Positions 1-6,022 of a stretch of 7,977 nucleotides of DNA are shown piece by piece. The first letter of the stretch is position 1. The number at the start of each line of letters is the position of its first letter. The DNA lies in the NCBI GenBank assembly GCA_943325655.2, contig CALPQG020000096.1, forward strand, positions 1 through 7,977. Direction: 5' to 3'. The position numbers and the translations under genes are program-made. This DNA is from Bifidobacterium breve. Lineage in GTDB: Bacteria > Bacteroidota > Bacteroidia > Cytophagales > UBA9547. The notes under the pieces are model-generated. The model searched no databases and had not been told where the DNA came from. It worked only from the letters and a program-made list of their open reading frames with translations.

Positions 1-74
1 AGTTGGTACCTGTTTCTTAGTCTTTTAGCTTCGTTAGATCTAATTCTTTTTATCGCTGACTTATGATTTGCCAT
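1..74 (-). CDS. rpsT: 30S ribosomal protein bS20, N-terminal fragment (runs off left edge)
   Basis: Reading the minus strand from the ATG at 72-74 gives 24 codons before the window edge. They start MANHKSAIKRIR and continue SNEAKRLRNRYQ, the characteristic Lys/Arg-rich N-terminus of bS20. This protein binds 16S rRNA early in 30S assembly and is normally about 80-90 residues, so roughly three quarters of the gene lies outside. The frame is intact as far as it can be read. A well-formed Bacteroidota promoter sits about 40 bases upstream, so rpsT is probably transcribed on its own although rfbA lies upstream on the same strand. The fragment is short, but the match to the family's first residues is specific. 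Confidence 0.9.
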   Translation of the reverse strand, partial: MANHKSAIKRIRSNEAKRLRNRYQ

Positions 75-112
75 TGTATATATTTGTAAATGATTTGTTC
101 AAAATTGGATTG

Positions 113-142
113 CAAAAGTAGTGTTTATTTTTAAAACTACAA
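113..142 (-). promoter_or_regulatory. Bacteroidota-type promoter of rpsT
   Basis: On the minus strand a TTG (-33 box, plus-strand 140-142) is followed by exactly 19 bases and then TACTTTTG (-7 box, plus-strand 113-120). This fits the known Bacteroidota consensus TTG-N19-TANNTTTG. Transcription should begin near 105-107, leaving a 5' leader of about 30 AT-rich bases before the rpsT ATG. The site lies in the 92-base gap between rfbA and rpsT, so it probably serves rpsT alone. This is a motif match only; no start site has been measured. Confidence 0.7.
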
Positions 143-166
143 GCAATACTTTAATTAATTTCCTGA

Positions 167-1027
167 TTATTTTATTAAGTCAAGCAAATACTGCCCGTAA
201 CCGCTTTTTACCAAGGGTGTGGCGATGGTTCTCAATTGCTCTTTGTCAATGAATTTCATTCTGTAAGCCACCTCTTCAATGCATCCTACTTTTAATCCTT
301 GACGTTCTTCTATTACTTGTACAAAATTCCCTGCTTGCATCAAAGAAGCAAAAGTACCTGTATCTAACCAAGCCGTACCACGACTTAATATGCCAACTTT
401 AAGTTTACCTCTTTCCAAGTATACTTTATTGACATCAGTAATTTCATATTCACCTCTTGGACTTGGTTTCAAATCCTTAGCGATTTTCACCACTTCGTTG
501 TCGTAAAAATACAAACCCGGAACCGCATAATTGGATTTAGGATGCGTTGGTTTTTCTTCAATCGACAGTGCTTTTTTGTTTTCGTCAAATTCCACCACAC
601 CGTAGCGCTCAGGATCATGAACGTGGTAAGCATACACAACTCCACCATCAGGATTATTATTGCTTTGAAGCAACTCAATTAGGCCTGAACCGTAGAAGAT
701 ATTATCTCCCAACACCAAAGCTACTTTATCGTTGTCGATAAATTTTTCGCCAATCACAAATGCCTGTGCCAAACCGTTTGGTATTGCTTGCTCTGCATAT
801 TCAAATTTACAACCAAGTGAAGCCCCATCACCCAACAATTTCTTGAAGTGTGGCAAATCATGTGGCGTAGAAATAATCAAAATTTCTTTGATTCCGGCCA
901 TCATCAAAATTGACAATGGATAGTAAATCATAGGCTTGTCATAAACAGGCATCAATTGCTTACTTACGGCAAGTGTTAATGGATGTAACCTTGTGCCAGA
1001 ACCTCCAGCAAGTACTATTCCTTTCAT
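167..1027 (-). CDS. rfbA: glucose-1-phosphate thymidylyltransferase
   Basis: The 286-residue protein has the usual full length of RfbA/RmlA. It joins dTTP and glucose-1-phosphate to give dTDP-glucose, the first step toward dTDP-rhamnose and other dTDP-deoxysugars, in the cytoplasm. Visible motifs are the nucleotide-binding loop GGSGTRLHPLT (residues 8-18), SKQLMPVYDKPM (22-33), LGDNIFYG with the metal-binding Asp108 (106-113), IEEKP (156-160), EYEITDVN (193-200) and LDTGT (221-225). All key residues are present. The ATG at 1025-1027 is the natural start because the glycine-rich loop follows directly. It lies 77 bases downstream of the wbpP-like epimerase on the same strand and is probably cotranscribed with it for surface-polysaccharide precursor supply. 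The usual partners rfbB, rfbC and rfbD are not in this window. Confidence 0.97.
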   Translation of the reverse strand: MKGIVLAGGSGTRLHPLTLAVSKQLMPVYDKPMIYYPLSILMMAGIKEILIISTPHDLPHFKKLLGDGASLGCKFEYAEQAIPNGLAQAFVIGEKFIDNDKVALVLGDNIFYGSGLIELLQSNNNPDGGVVYAYHVHDPERYGVVEFDENKKALSIEEKPTHPKSNYAVPGLYFYDNEVVKIAKDLKPSPRGEYEITDVNKVYLERGKLKVGILSRGTAWLDTGTFASLMQAGNFVQVIEERQGLKVGCIEEVAYRMKFIDKEQLRTIATPLVKSGYGQYLLDLIK

Positions 1028-1043
1028 GTTTTTTAGTATTTAT

Positions 1044-1099
1044 GTACTGAGTCTTGAGTACAGAGTACAGAGAAGTACTCAAGACCCTGTACCCGGTAC
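1044..1099. repeat. GTAC-rich inverted repeat between wbpP and rfbA
   Basis: A perfect 11-base inverted repeat, GTCTTGAGTAC (1051-1061) and GTACTCAAGAC (1075-1085), flanks a 13-base loop. GTAC occurs six times in 56 bases, starting at 1044, 1058, 1065, 1075, 1089 and 1096, and the last two form GTACC-C-GGTAC. As RNA from the wbpP-rfbA transcript it would form a stable hairpin without a following U-run. It is therefore not a typical terminator. It could be a processing or stability element, or a copy of a dispersed intergenic palindrome. Confidence 0.75.
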
Positions 1100-1104
1100 T
1101 TTAC

Positions 1105-2109
1105 TTATTGTCTTAATATAAATTCAGCATTGTCCTTAAACCAATTGAAGGTTCTTTTCAAACCATCCTGAATCTTTACTTTTGGATCGTATTTCAAATA
1201 GGTTTGTGCTTTGGTAATGTCAGCAAAACTGTCCCTGATATCGCCTATTCTATCTGGACCATACACAGGACCTACATTTGAATTGGCTATTTTTTGCAAA
1301 CTTTCATATATCACTTTCAATGAATTTCTTTCATGTACAGCGATATTAAATACCTGATTGCTTGCCTCTTCATTGTCAGACAATGCCGCTAAAATATTGG
1401 CTTGCACCGCATTTTCTATGTATGTGAAATCGCGTGTTTGTCCGCCGTCGCCATTGATGGTAGACGCTTTATCTTCTATTAAATTGGTGATAAACAATGG
1501 AATAACGGCCGCATAGGCGCCATGTGGATTTTGTTTTGGACCATAGATATTGAAATACCTCAAGCCTATAGATTTCAATCCGTAAGTTTTACCAAATACA
1601 TCTGCATACAATTCATTGACATACTTTGTAACCGCATAAGGCGACAAAGGCCTGCCAATTTCATTTTCTACTTTGGGCAATTTTTTACTGTCACCGTAAG
1701 TAGAAGAAGAAGCAGCATAGACAAATTTCTTCACTTTGCTGTCGCGTGCGGCGACCAACATATTCAAAAAACCGTCAATATTTACCTGATTGGTCGTGAT
1801 TGGATCATTGATACTTCTTGGCACTGAGCCCAATGCCGCTTCATGAAACACATAATCAATTCCTTCGCAGGCATCCAAACAGGTTTGTAAATCCCTGATA
1901 TCACCTTCAATAAATTGAAAAGCTTTGTTGGAAGAATGAAACTCAAGATTTTTTAAATATCCTGTTGATAAATTGTCAAGCACCACCACTTTTCCGGCTT
2001 TGTATTTCAGTAAATAGTCTACCAGGTTAGAGCCAATAAAGCCTGCACCACCAGTTACTAAAAAAGAAAGCTTACTTAAGTCTTGTGTATGGAATGGAAA
2101 TTCGTACAT
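1105..2109 (-). CDS. wbpP: UDP-N-acetylglucosamine 4-epimerase (WbpP-type, extended SDR)
   Basis: The 334-residue extended short-chain dehydrogenase probably interconverts UDP-GlcNAc and UDP-GalNAc for polysaccharide synthesis. Visible are the NAD-binding TGGAGFIG (19-26), HEAALGSVPRS (89-99), the Ser run YAASSSTYGD (131-140), catalytic Tyr158-x3-Lys162 in SPYAVTKYVNELYADVF, and RYFNIYGP (184-191). The GSVPRS segment and the SPYAVTKYVNELYADVF run are distinctive of WbpP rather than of GalE specific for UDP-Glc. Substrate choice is inferred from this resemblance. I start it at the ATG at 2107-2109; a TTG three codons upstream (2116-2118) is in frame but unnecessary. Its stop is 77 bases before rfbA on the same strand, and it is divergent from tatD. 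I found no clear TANNTTTG promoter in the 130 bases upstream. Confidence 0.92.
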   Translation of the reverse strand: MYEFPFHTQDLSKLSFLVTGGAGFIGSNLVDYLLKYKAGKVVVLDNLSTGYLKNLEFHSSNKAFQFIEGDIRDLQTCLDACEGIDYVFHEAALGSVPRSINDPITTNQVNIDGFLNMLVAARDSKVKKFVYAASSSTYGDSKKLPKVENEIGRPLSPYAVTKYVNELYADVFGKTYGLKSIGLRYFNIYGPKQNPHGAYAAVIPLFITNLIEDKASTINGDGGQTRDFTYIENAVQANILAALSDNEEASNQVFNIAVHERNSLKVIYESLQKIANSNVGPVYGPDRIGDIRDSFADITKAQTYLKYDPKVKIQDGLKRTFNWFKDNAEFILRQ

Positions 2110-2233
2110 AGCCCGCAAAATAATTAATTTATTTGAGAAGGGAAATTATTTTAAGATTTAGTTTCATCCCATGAGCCCAATAATCATTGTTGGAGAAATA
2201 CTTTGACTTGGTTTTCCATACCATTGAATAAAC

Positions 2234-2264
2234 TTGTAATTCCCCCAAGTAGTCTTTACTTTTG
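2234..2264 (+). promoter_or_regulatory. Bacteroidota-type promoter of tatD
   Basis: TTG at 2234-2236, a 20-base spacer and TACTTTTG at 2257-2264 fit the Bacteroidota TTG / TANNTTTG promoter. The -7 octamer is identical to those of rpsT and the tRNA gene. Transcription would start near 2270, giving a leader of about 50 bases before the ATG at 2320. The site lies inside the upstream extension of the tatD reading frame, which supports the later start for tatD. Confidence 0.6.
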
Positions 2265-2319
2265 GGTAGCATTAAAGCGGGGTCGAATTAAAAATTCAAC
2301 ACTAAAAATTCATAAAATC

Positions 2320-3087
2320 ATGTATTTCATAGACACGCATGCCCATTTGTACAGTGAAGAATTTTGCGAGGACGAAACCCAAATGCTACAAAGAGCATTT
2401 CAGGCCAATGTTCAAAAAATCATCATGCCCAATGTAGATACCAATTCTTTGGCAAAAATGGTAGAAATTACGGAACAATATCCTGGAAAATGTTTTGCGA
2501 TGTTTGGCTTGCATCCATGTTATGTCAAAGAAGATTTTGAAACACAATTGGCCAGTATTTATGAAACGATGAAAAAACATAAACCTGTAGCCATAGGAGA
2601 AATTGGACTCGATTTTCATTGGGACGACACATTTAAAATACAGCAAATTCAAGCGTTAACCACCCAATTGCAATGGGCTTTAGACTTGAATTTACCTGTT
2701 GCTATCCATACCCGAAAATCTTGGAGAGATACCATCGCCACGATAAAACCATTCGCAGAAAAAGGATTAAAAGGGGTATTTCATTGTTTCGGTGGTTCCA
2801 TTGATGAAGCCAATGAAGTCACAGCTATGGGAATGATGTTGGGCATAGGCGGCGTTGCCACTTATAAAAAATCAGGTTTGTCCGAAGTACTTCCTTATAT
2901 CAACATCAAACATATTGTATTGGAAACGGATTGCCCATATTTAGCTCCTGTGCCACACAGAGGCAAACGCAATGAGCCAGCTTTTATACCACTTGTTGCC
3001 AACAAATTGGCAGAAATGTACGGTACCTCCGTAGAAAAAATTGCCAAAATCACCTCTGAAAATGCAGAATTACTTTTTAGTGTTTAG
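2320..3087 (+). CDS. tatD: TatD family metal-dependent hydrolase / DNase
   Basis: The 255-residue protein is a TIM-barrel metallohydrolase of the TatD family. Members are Mg-dependent 3'-5' DNases implicated in DNA repair and DNA fragmentation; some bacterial paralogues have other or unknown substrates. The full metal-site set is visible: DTHAH (His7, His9), AIGEIGLDFHWD (Glu94), AIHTR (His130), HCFGG (His155) and LETDCPYLAP (Asp204), plus GLHP (63-66). Length matches the family. The frame runs back to a TTG at 2203, but the conserved N-terminus MYFIDTHAHL starts at the ATG at 2320 and a good promoter lies between, so 2320 is chosen. It precedes ansA by 46 bases on the same strand, so readthrough into ansA is plausible. 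Confidence 0.95.
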   Translation: MYFIDTHAHLYSEEFCEDETQMLQRAFQANVQKIIMPNVDTNSLAKMVEITEQYPGKCFAMFGLHPCYVKEDFETQLASIYETMKKHKPVAIGEIGLDFHWDDTFKIQQIQALTTQLQWALDLNLPVAIHTRKSWRDTIATIKPFAEKGLKGVFHCFGGSIDEANEVTAMGMMLGIGGVATYKKSGLSEVLPYINIKHIVLETDCPYLAPVPHRGKRNEPAFIPLVANKLAEMYGTSVEKIAKITSENAELLFSV

Positions 3088-3089
3088 TG

Positions 3090-3122
3090 TTGAATGTTTA
3101 GTAGCAAATATAATTAGTTTTG
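3090..3122 (+). promoter_or_regulatory. possible promoter of ansA
   Basis: TAGTTTTG at 3115-3122 matches TANNTTTG, with TTG at 3090-3092 (spacer 22). The spacing is at the long end and the -7 box is only 11 bases from the first ATG of ansA. If used, the leader would be very short, or translation would start at the second Met (3143). It may equally be chance in AT-rich DNA, with ansA transcribed from the tatD promoter. Confidence 0.3.
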
Positions 3123-3133
3123 AATAACGATTA

Positions 3134-4216
3134 ATGAAAAAAATGTCCTATAAAACCATCCATATCAATACTGCTGTTTCGGGGAAATCTGCGTCATCGA
3201 TTTTAATCATTTACACGGGTGGGACTTTGGGAATGTTGTACGACAAAAAACATGACGTATTGCGTCCTTTTGACCTAGAACAACTCCTTGAAAAAATTCC
3301 AGAGATTGCTTCCTTTGACCTCGACTTACAGATTATTGCTTTTGAAAAACCCATAGATTCTTCCAATATCCAGCCTTCCCATTGGGTTGAATTGGCGAAA
3401 TTGATCCAGGAAAACTATGCCACATTTGATGGTTTTGTGGTAATTCATGGTACCGATACCATGGCATATTCTGCTTCGGCATTGAGCTATATGCTTGAAA
3501 ATTTGAGCAAGCCTGTCATTTTTACCGGAGCACAATTACCCATTGGAGCGATAAGAAATGATGCCCGTGAAAACTTAATCACCGCCCTAGAAATTGCCTC
3601 TGAAAAAGAAGCGAATGGCTTACCCCGCATTCAGGAAGTGTGTATCTATTTCGACAATTTTTTGCTTCGAGGTTGCAGGGCAAAGAAAGTACAGAGCGCA
3701 CATTTTGATGCTTTTAGGTCAGAGAATTTTCCTCCATTAGCTGAAGCTGGCATCCAAATTGATTACCACAAAGCCTTTCTTATTCAACAAAACAATACAG
3801 AAAAAACACTTCAAATTCAAACACAACTCCATACCAATGTGGCCATTCTCAAACTATTTCCTGGGATTTCAGCAGCATTGGTCAACAGTATTTTACAGGT
3901 TGAAAACCTTAAAGGACTGGTCTTCGAAACCTTCGGCGCTGGCAATGCTCCGGTGGAGAAATGGTTAATGGAAAGCCTTCAAAAAGCCATTGACAAAGGT
4001 ATAGTAATCATGAATGTGTCTCAATGTATTGGTGGAAAAGTATTGATGGGACGTTATGAAACAAGTAAACATTTATTGGCTTTAGGCTTAATTGATGGAG
4101 CAGACATTACCACCGAAGCAGCCATTACTAAAATGATGTATGTATTGGGCAAAACAGAGCATGCGGAAGAAATCAAAATACTGCTGGCAACTTCTTTACG
4201 TGGAGAAATGAATTGA
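3134..4216 (+). CDS. ansA: type I L-asparaginase (cytoplasmic)
   Basis: The 360-residue protein hydrolyses L-asparagine to aspartate and ammonia and belongs to the bacterial asparaginase I (AnsA) family, whose members are cytoplasmic. The two catalytic Thr motifs are visible: YTGGTLGM with Thr31, and VIHGTDTMAYSA with Thr107-Asp108. Also present are SKPVIFTGAQLPIG (125-138) and RGCRAKKVQSAHFDAF with the probable catalytic Lys185. There is no signal peptide, in keeping with type I. Length is slightly above E. coli AnsA, mainly through an N-terminal extension before the first barrel strand. The start is the ATG at 3134 (MKKMSYK); Met4 at 3143 is an alternative that would not alter the fold. No hairpin terminator is evident in the 150 bases after the stop. 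Confidence 0.96.
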   Translation: MKKMSYKTIHINTAVSGKSASSILIIYTGGTLGMLYDKKHDVLRPFDLEQLLEKIPEIASFDLDLQIIAFEKPIDSSNIQPSHWVELAKLIQENYATFDGFVVIHGTDTMAYSASALSYMLENLSKPVIFTGAQLPIGAIRNDARENLITALEIASEKEANGLPRIQEVCIYFDNFLLRGCRAKKVQSAHFDAFRSENFPPLAEAGIQIDYHKAFLIQQNNTEKTLQIQTQLHTNVAILKLFPGISAALVNSILQVENLKGLVFETFGAGNAPVEKWLMESLQKAIDKGIVIMNVSQCIGGKVLMGRYETSKHLLALGLIDGADITTEAAITKMMYVLGKTEHAEEIKILLATSLRGEMN

Positions 4217-4364
4217 TGAAATAATCGTTTACCAATGCCGTTTTAAATTTTACTGCATAAGGAGCCAACATTAAACAGGAGAAGTGTTGTGGGGGAAATC
4301 AAATTATTACATTATCTTAAATTACTAAAATTAGGAAAAAAAAGATTTTATATAAAAAAATCCA

Positions 4365-4484
4365 ATGATACGCAGAGACAATTCCTTGGAAAAATATAAA
4401 TCAATGCCCATTTTTCAAGACAAAGTGAATGAGGCCAATGAAGTATTGAGAAAAGTTGGATTGCCAAAAGTTGCGTCTAAATAA
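4365..4484 (+). CDS. possible small protein, 39 residues, unknown function
   Basis: An ATG at 4365 opens 39 codons ending in TAA at 4482-4484. The peptide begins MIRRDNSLEKYK and ends with LRKVGLPKVASK. It is highly charged and predicted helical around FQDKVNEANEVL, with no membrane segment or signal peptide. The composition looks protein-like rather than like random AT-rich DNA. It sits between ansA and tRNA-Ser, preceded by an A-rich stretch but no recognisable ribosome binding site or promoter. I do not recognise the family. It could be a genuine small ORF or the tail of a lost gene. Confidence 0.35.
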   Translation: MIRRDNSLEKYKSMPIFQDKVNEANEVLRKVGLPKVASK

Positions 4485-4562
4485 TTTTTAAAGATGATTT
4501 CCCAATAATAATAGTATCTGAAAATAATAAGGCCAGCTCTGGTAATATTAAAATTAAACCCG

Positions 4563-4570
4563 TACTTTTG
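4563..4570 (+). promoter_or_regulatory. -7 box of the tRNA-Ser promoter
   Basis: TACTTTTG stands 18 bases before the mature tRNA 5' end and is identical to the -7 boxes of rpsT and tatD. No clean TTG lies at the ideal distance; CTG at 4539-4541 with a 21-base spacer is the closest. A start near 4577 would give a 5' leader of about 12 bases for RNase P to remove. Confidence 0.5.
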
Positions 4571-4588
4571 AAATCCTTATCAACAAAC

Positions 4589-4675
4589 AGAGAGGTGTCC
4601 GAGCGGTTGAAGGAGCATGCCTGGAAAGCATGTAAGCGGGTAACTGCTTCGAGGGTTCGAATCCCTTCCTCTCTG
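4589..4675 (+). tRNA. tRNA-Ser (anticodon GGA)
   Basis: The 87-base sequence folds as a class II tRNA. The acceptor stem is AGAGAGG (4589-4595) with CCTCTCT (4668-4674), and the discriminator G4675 is as expected for serine. The D arm has a 3-base-pair stem TCC/GGA around GAGCGGTTGAA. The anticodon stem CATGC/GCATG holds the loop CTGGAAA, anticodon GGA at 4623-4625, reading UCC/UCU codons. The long variable arm (AAGCGG-GTAA-CTGCTT) is diagnostic of tRNA-Ser. The T arm is GAGGG-TTCGAAT-CCCTT. CCA is not encoded (CAA follows), which is usual in this phylum. A -7 box lies upstream and a terminator directly downstream, so it is a single-gene unit. Confidence 0.96.
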
Positions 4676-4685
4676 CAAGTAGTGC

Positions 4686-4719
4686 AAATAATCCACTGTA
4701 TCACAGTGGATTATTTTTT
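4686..4719 (+). terminator. rho-independent terminator of tRNA-Ser
   Basis: Perfect inverted arms AATAATCCACTGT (4687-4699) and ACAGTGGATTATT (4703-4715), with a 3-base loop ATC, are extended by one A-T pair and run into T's ending at 4719. It begins 11 bases after the tRNA 3' end. With A's on its 5' side it could also act on the opposite strand, but nothing that needs it there is visible. Confidence 0.88.
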
Positions 4720-4849
4720 GCCCTAGAAAATTCCGAAACATTTCCGAAACCCTATTTTTATTTTTTAAACGGAAATAAAACACCTTTATAATCGCTTTTA
4801 TCAGGTCGCTCGATAAAGCTGGGAACTTAGGATTGAAATAATGGCGAAT
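4720..4849. other. noncoding stretch between terminator and IS remnant
   Basis: No gene is visible. The nine-base word TTCCGAAAC occurs twice in tandem with an 11-base period (4731-4739 and 4742-4750), just downstream of the tRNA gene. A weak imperfect inverted repeat, GCTTTTATC (4794-4802) and GATAAAGC (4812-4819), lies near the 3' end of the transposase remnant. It might be part of an old IS end, but I cannot define IS boundaries. Confidence 0.5.
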
Positions 4850-5328
4850 TCAAGCTGTACATGCAACTTTTTTGTTCAACATGTTTTTTGGGGATTCAAA
4901 CTTATCCCTTTTTCTTGGTCTGTGATTTAAATCGCGGGTAATTTTCGGAAGTTAATCTTCTATAATAGTTTTAAAGCCAGTTTTTTATGTATGTAATCTC
5001 TAATTAAGAGGCGAATTCGAATTTTCATTGCTCCCTCTTTGTAAAATAGCGTATGGTTTAGCATAATAAAAGTCTATGTTAAAGACATCAGCAATTTGTT
5101 GATGAGTGGCAAATTCTTTTCCATTATTTGCGGTGATAGTTTTTTATAAATGAAACGATAATCTGCTCATAACTCTTTGGTTGCTGCTGCTTTTTTAAAA
5201 GCCTCTTTACTTTCTAGTTTTTTCATTCATAACATACCTCTTGTTCTATCATTGATTGATAAAATTACCCCTTTATGGTCTTTGTCAATTATAGTATCAA
5301 TTATTAAGTCCCCAGAAAAATCGTGCGA
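4850..5328 (-). pseudogene. IS30-family transposase, decayed C-terminal (DDE) half
   Basis: Translating the minus strand in two frames recovers an IS30-type catalytic domain. From 5328 the peptide reads DLIIDTIIDKDHKGVILS and then NDRTRGML, MKKLESKEAF. After a frameshift near 5140-5150 it continues ITANNGKEFATHQQIADVF, DFYYAKPY, RGSNENSN, ITRDLNHRPRKRDKFESP and ends NKKVACTA. In-frame stops lie at 5227-5229, 5167-5169, 5000-5002, 4985-4987 and 4952-4954. The second catalytic Asp, in the family motif TADNGKEF, is Asn here (codon 5126-5128). The final stop is at 4850-4852. The N-terminal helix-turn-helix half is absent or unrecognisable upstream of 5328. It is therefore an inactive, truncated IS copy that has decayed for some time. 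No inverted repeats or target duplication could be assigned. Confidence 0.88.
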
Positions 5329-5421
5329 TTCTTTTTTCCATGTACAGAGCATTCCTTTGGTAGAATAATTAAAGCCGTATATTTTTAAACACGTGTGATT
5401 GAATCATAAACAAGTACTGCT
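5329..5421. other. gap between IS remnant and decayed ORF
   Basis: No gene is supported. The transposase frame can be read back on the minus strand to about 5379 without a stop, but the residues no longer resemble IS30 proteins. A perfect 8-base palindrome ACACGTGT lies at 5390-5397. Confidence 0.4.
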
Positions 5422-5746
5422 ATGAAATCTACTTACGTTACTCACAAAATATTGTCATTAGTATTGTTCGCTATCATTGTGATGTTGGAGTCAACGTCAC
5501 TTTTGCCAATAGCATCACCAAAGAAAATAAAGGTCAAAAGGTATATATATCCTCAAAGGTATTAAATGAATTTAGTGGTAAACTATAGGCCATTCACGAT
5601 CAATACCAATTGCAATACCGCTTCAAATGGGTCGTTGGGGAATATCCTTACCAGATGACATAATGTTGACTACTATAGCTCATGCCCACTTCTTTAGGAA
5701 GAACATACTAGAAGGCAGCCGTTTGTACGACATTTTCACTTCATAA
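5422..5746 (+). pseudogene. decayed gene for a small exported protein (tentative)
   Basis: The ATG at 5422 opens 47 codons to TAA at 5563-5565, starting MKSTYVTHKILSLVLFAIIV. This is a basic N-terminus plus hydrophobic core, like a signal peptide or single membrane segment. The next frame then reads more protein-like: VNVTFANSITKENKGQKVYI and SSKVLNEFSGKL, a TAG at 5587-5589, and QYQLQYRFKWVV. A third frame follows, with MGRWGISLPDDIMLTTIAHA and FFRKNILEGSRLYDIFTS, ending at TAA 5744-5746. The simplest reading is one former gene of roughly 100 residues broken by at least two frameshifts and a stop, next to the dead IS. Alternatively the 47-codon ORF is a real small membrane or exported peptide. 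I do not recognise the family. Confidence 0.35.
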
Positions 5747-6022
5747 ATAATTTTAAAAAAGTCCCCAAATTGTGTTACTTTTTAGAAAAAAGTTTAACTT
5801 TACTACAACTCAGTTCCCATAATCAAACGTATAAACTTTGTGCTTTTATATTTTGAATGCCTTAGTGTTATGAAAAAGCACAAAAGCAGCAATTAACACT
5901 GACAAAAATCCCTGATGGTAACCATTATAGGTTACAATTCACCATAACACATTCACTTGTGATTAACTATGAATACTAGATTTTATATAAACCCTATATA
6001 TATGTTACACTCAATTAAGCCA
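5747..6022. other. intergenic region upstream of the repeat protein, with small palindromes
   Basis: No coding sequence is supported. The region holds the palindrome AAAGTT-T-AACTTT (5789-5801) and the inverted repeat GTAACC (5918-5923) / GGTTAC (5930-5935) with a 6-base loop. Either could be a regulator site for the following gene. I found no exact TANNTTTG box, so the promoter is unassigned. The reading frame of the next gene extends back to ATGs at 5969 and 6002, so the end of this region is approximate. Confidence 0.4.

Noticed and set aside
487..923. Small ORFs inside rfbA on both strands
   Set aside because: They are shadows of the complete, motif-rich rfbA frame. The same holds for small ORFs inside wbpP (1522-1827), tatD (2386-2652) and ansA (3326-3535, 3759-3968).
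2110..2118. TTG start for the epimerase giving three extra residues
   Set aside because: An ATG at 2107-2109 is available and the extra residues add nothing to the fold.
2203..2319. Upstream extension of tatD from a TTG
   Set aside because: The family N-terminus (DTHAH) begins right after the ATG at 2320. The extension has no conserved features and contains the likely promoter.
4580..4783. 67-codon minus-strand ORF over the tRNA gene (GRDSNPRSSYPLTCFPG...)
   Set aside because: It is the antisense translation of tRNA-Ser and its terminator, a well-known spurious ORF type. The overlapping 4477-4704 minus ORF is the same artefact in another frame.
5177..5368. Plus-strand 63-codon ORF
   Set aside because: It lies antisense to the recognisable IS30 transposase remnant.
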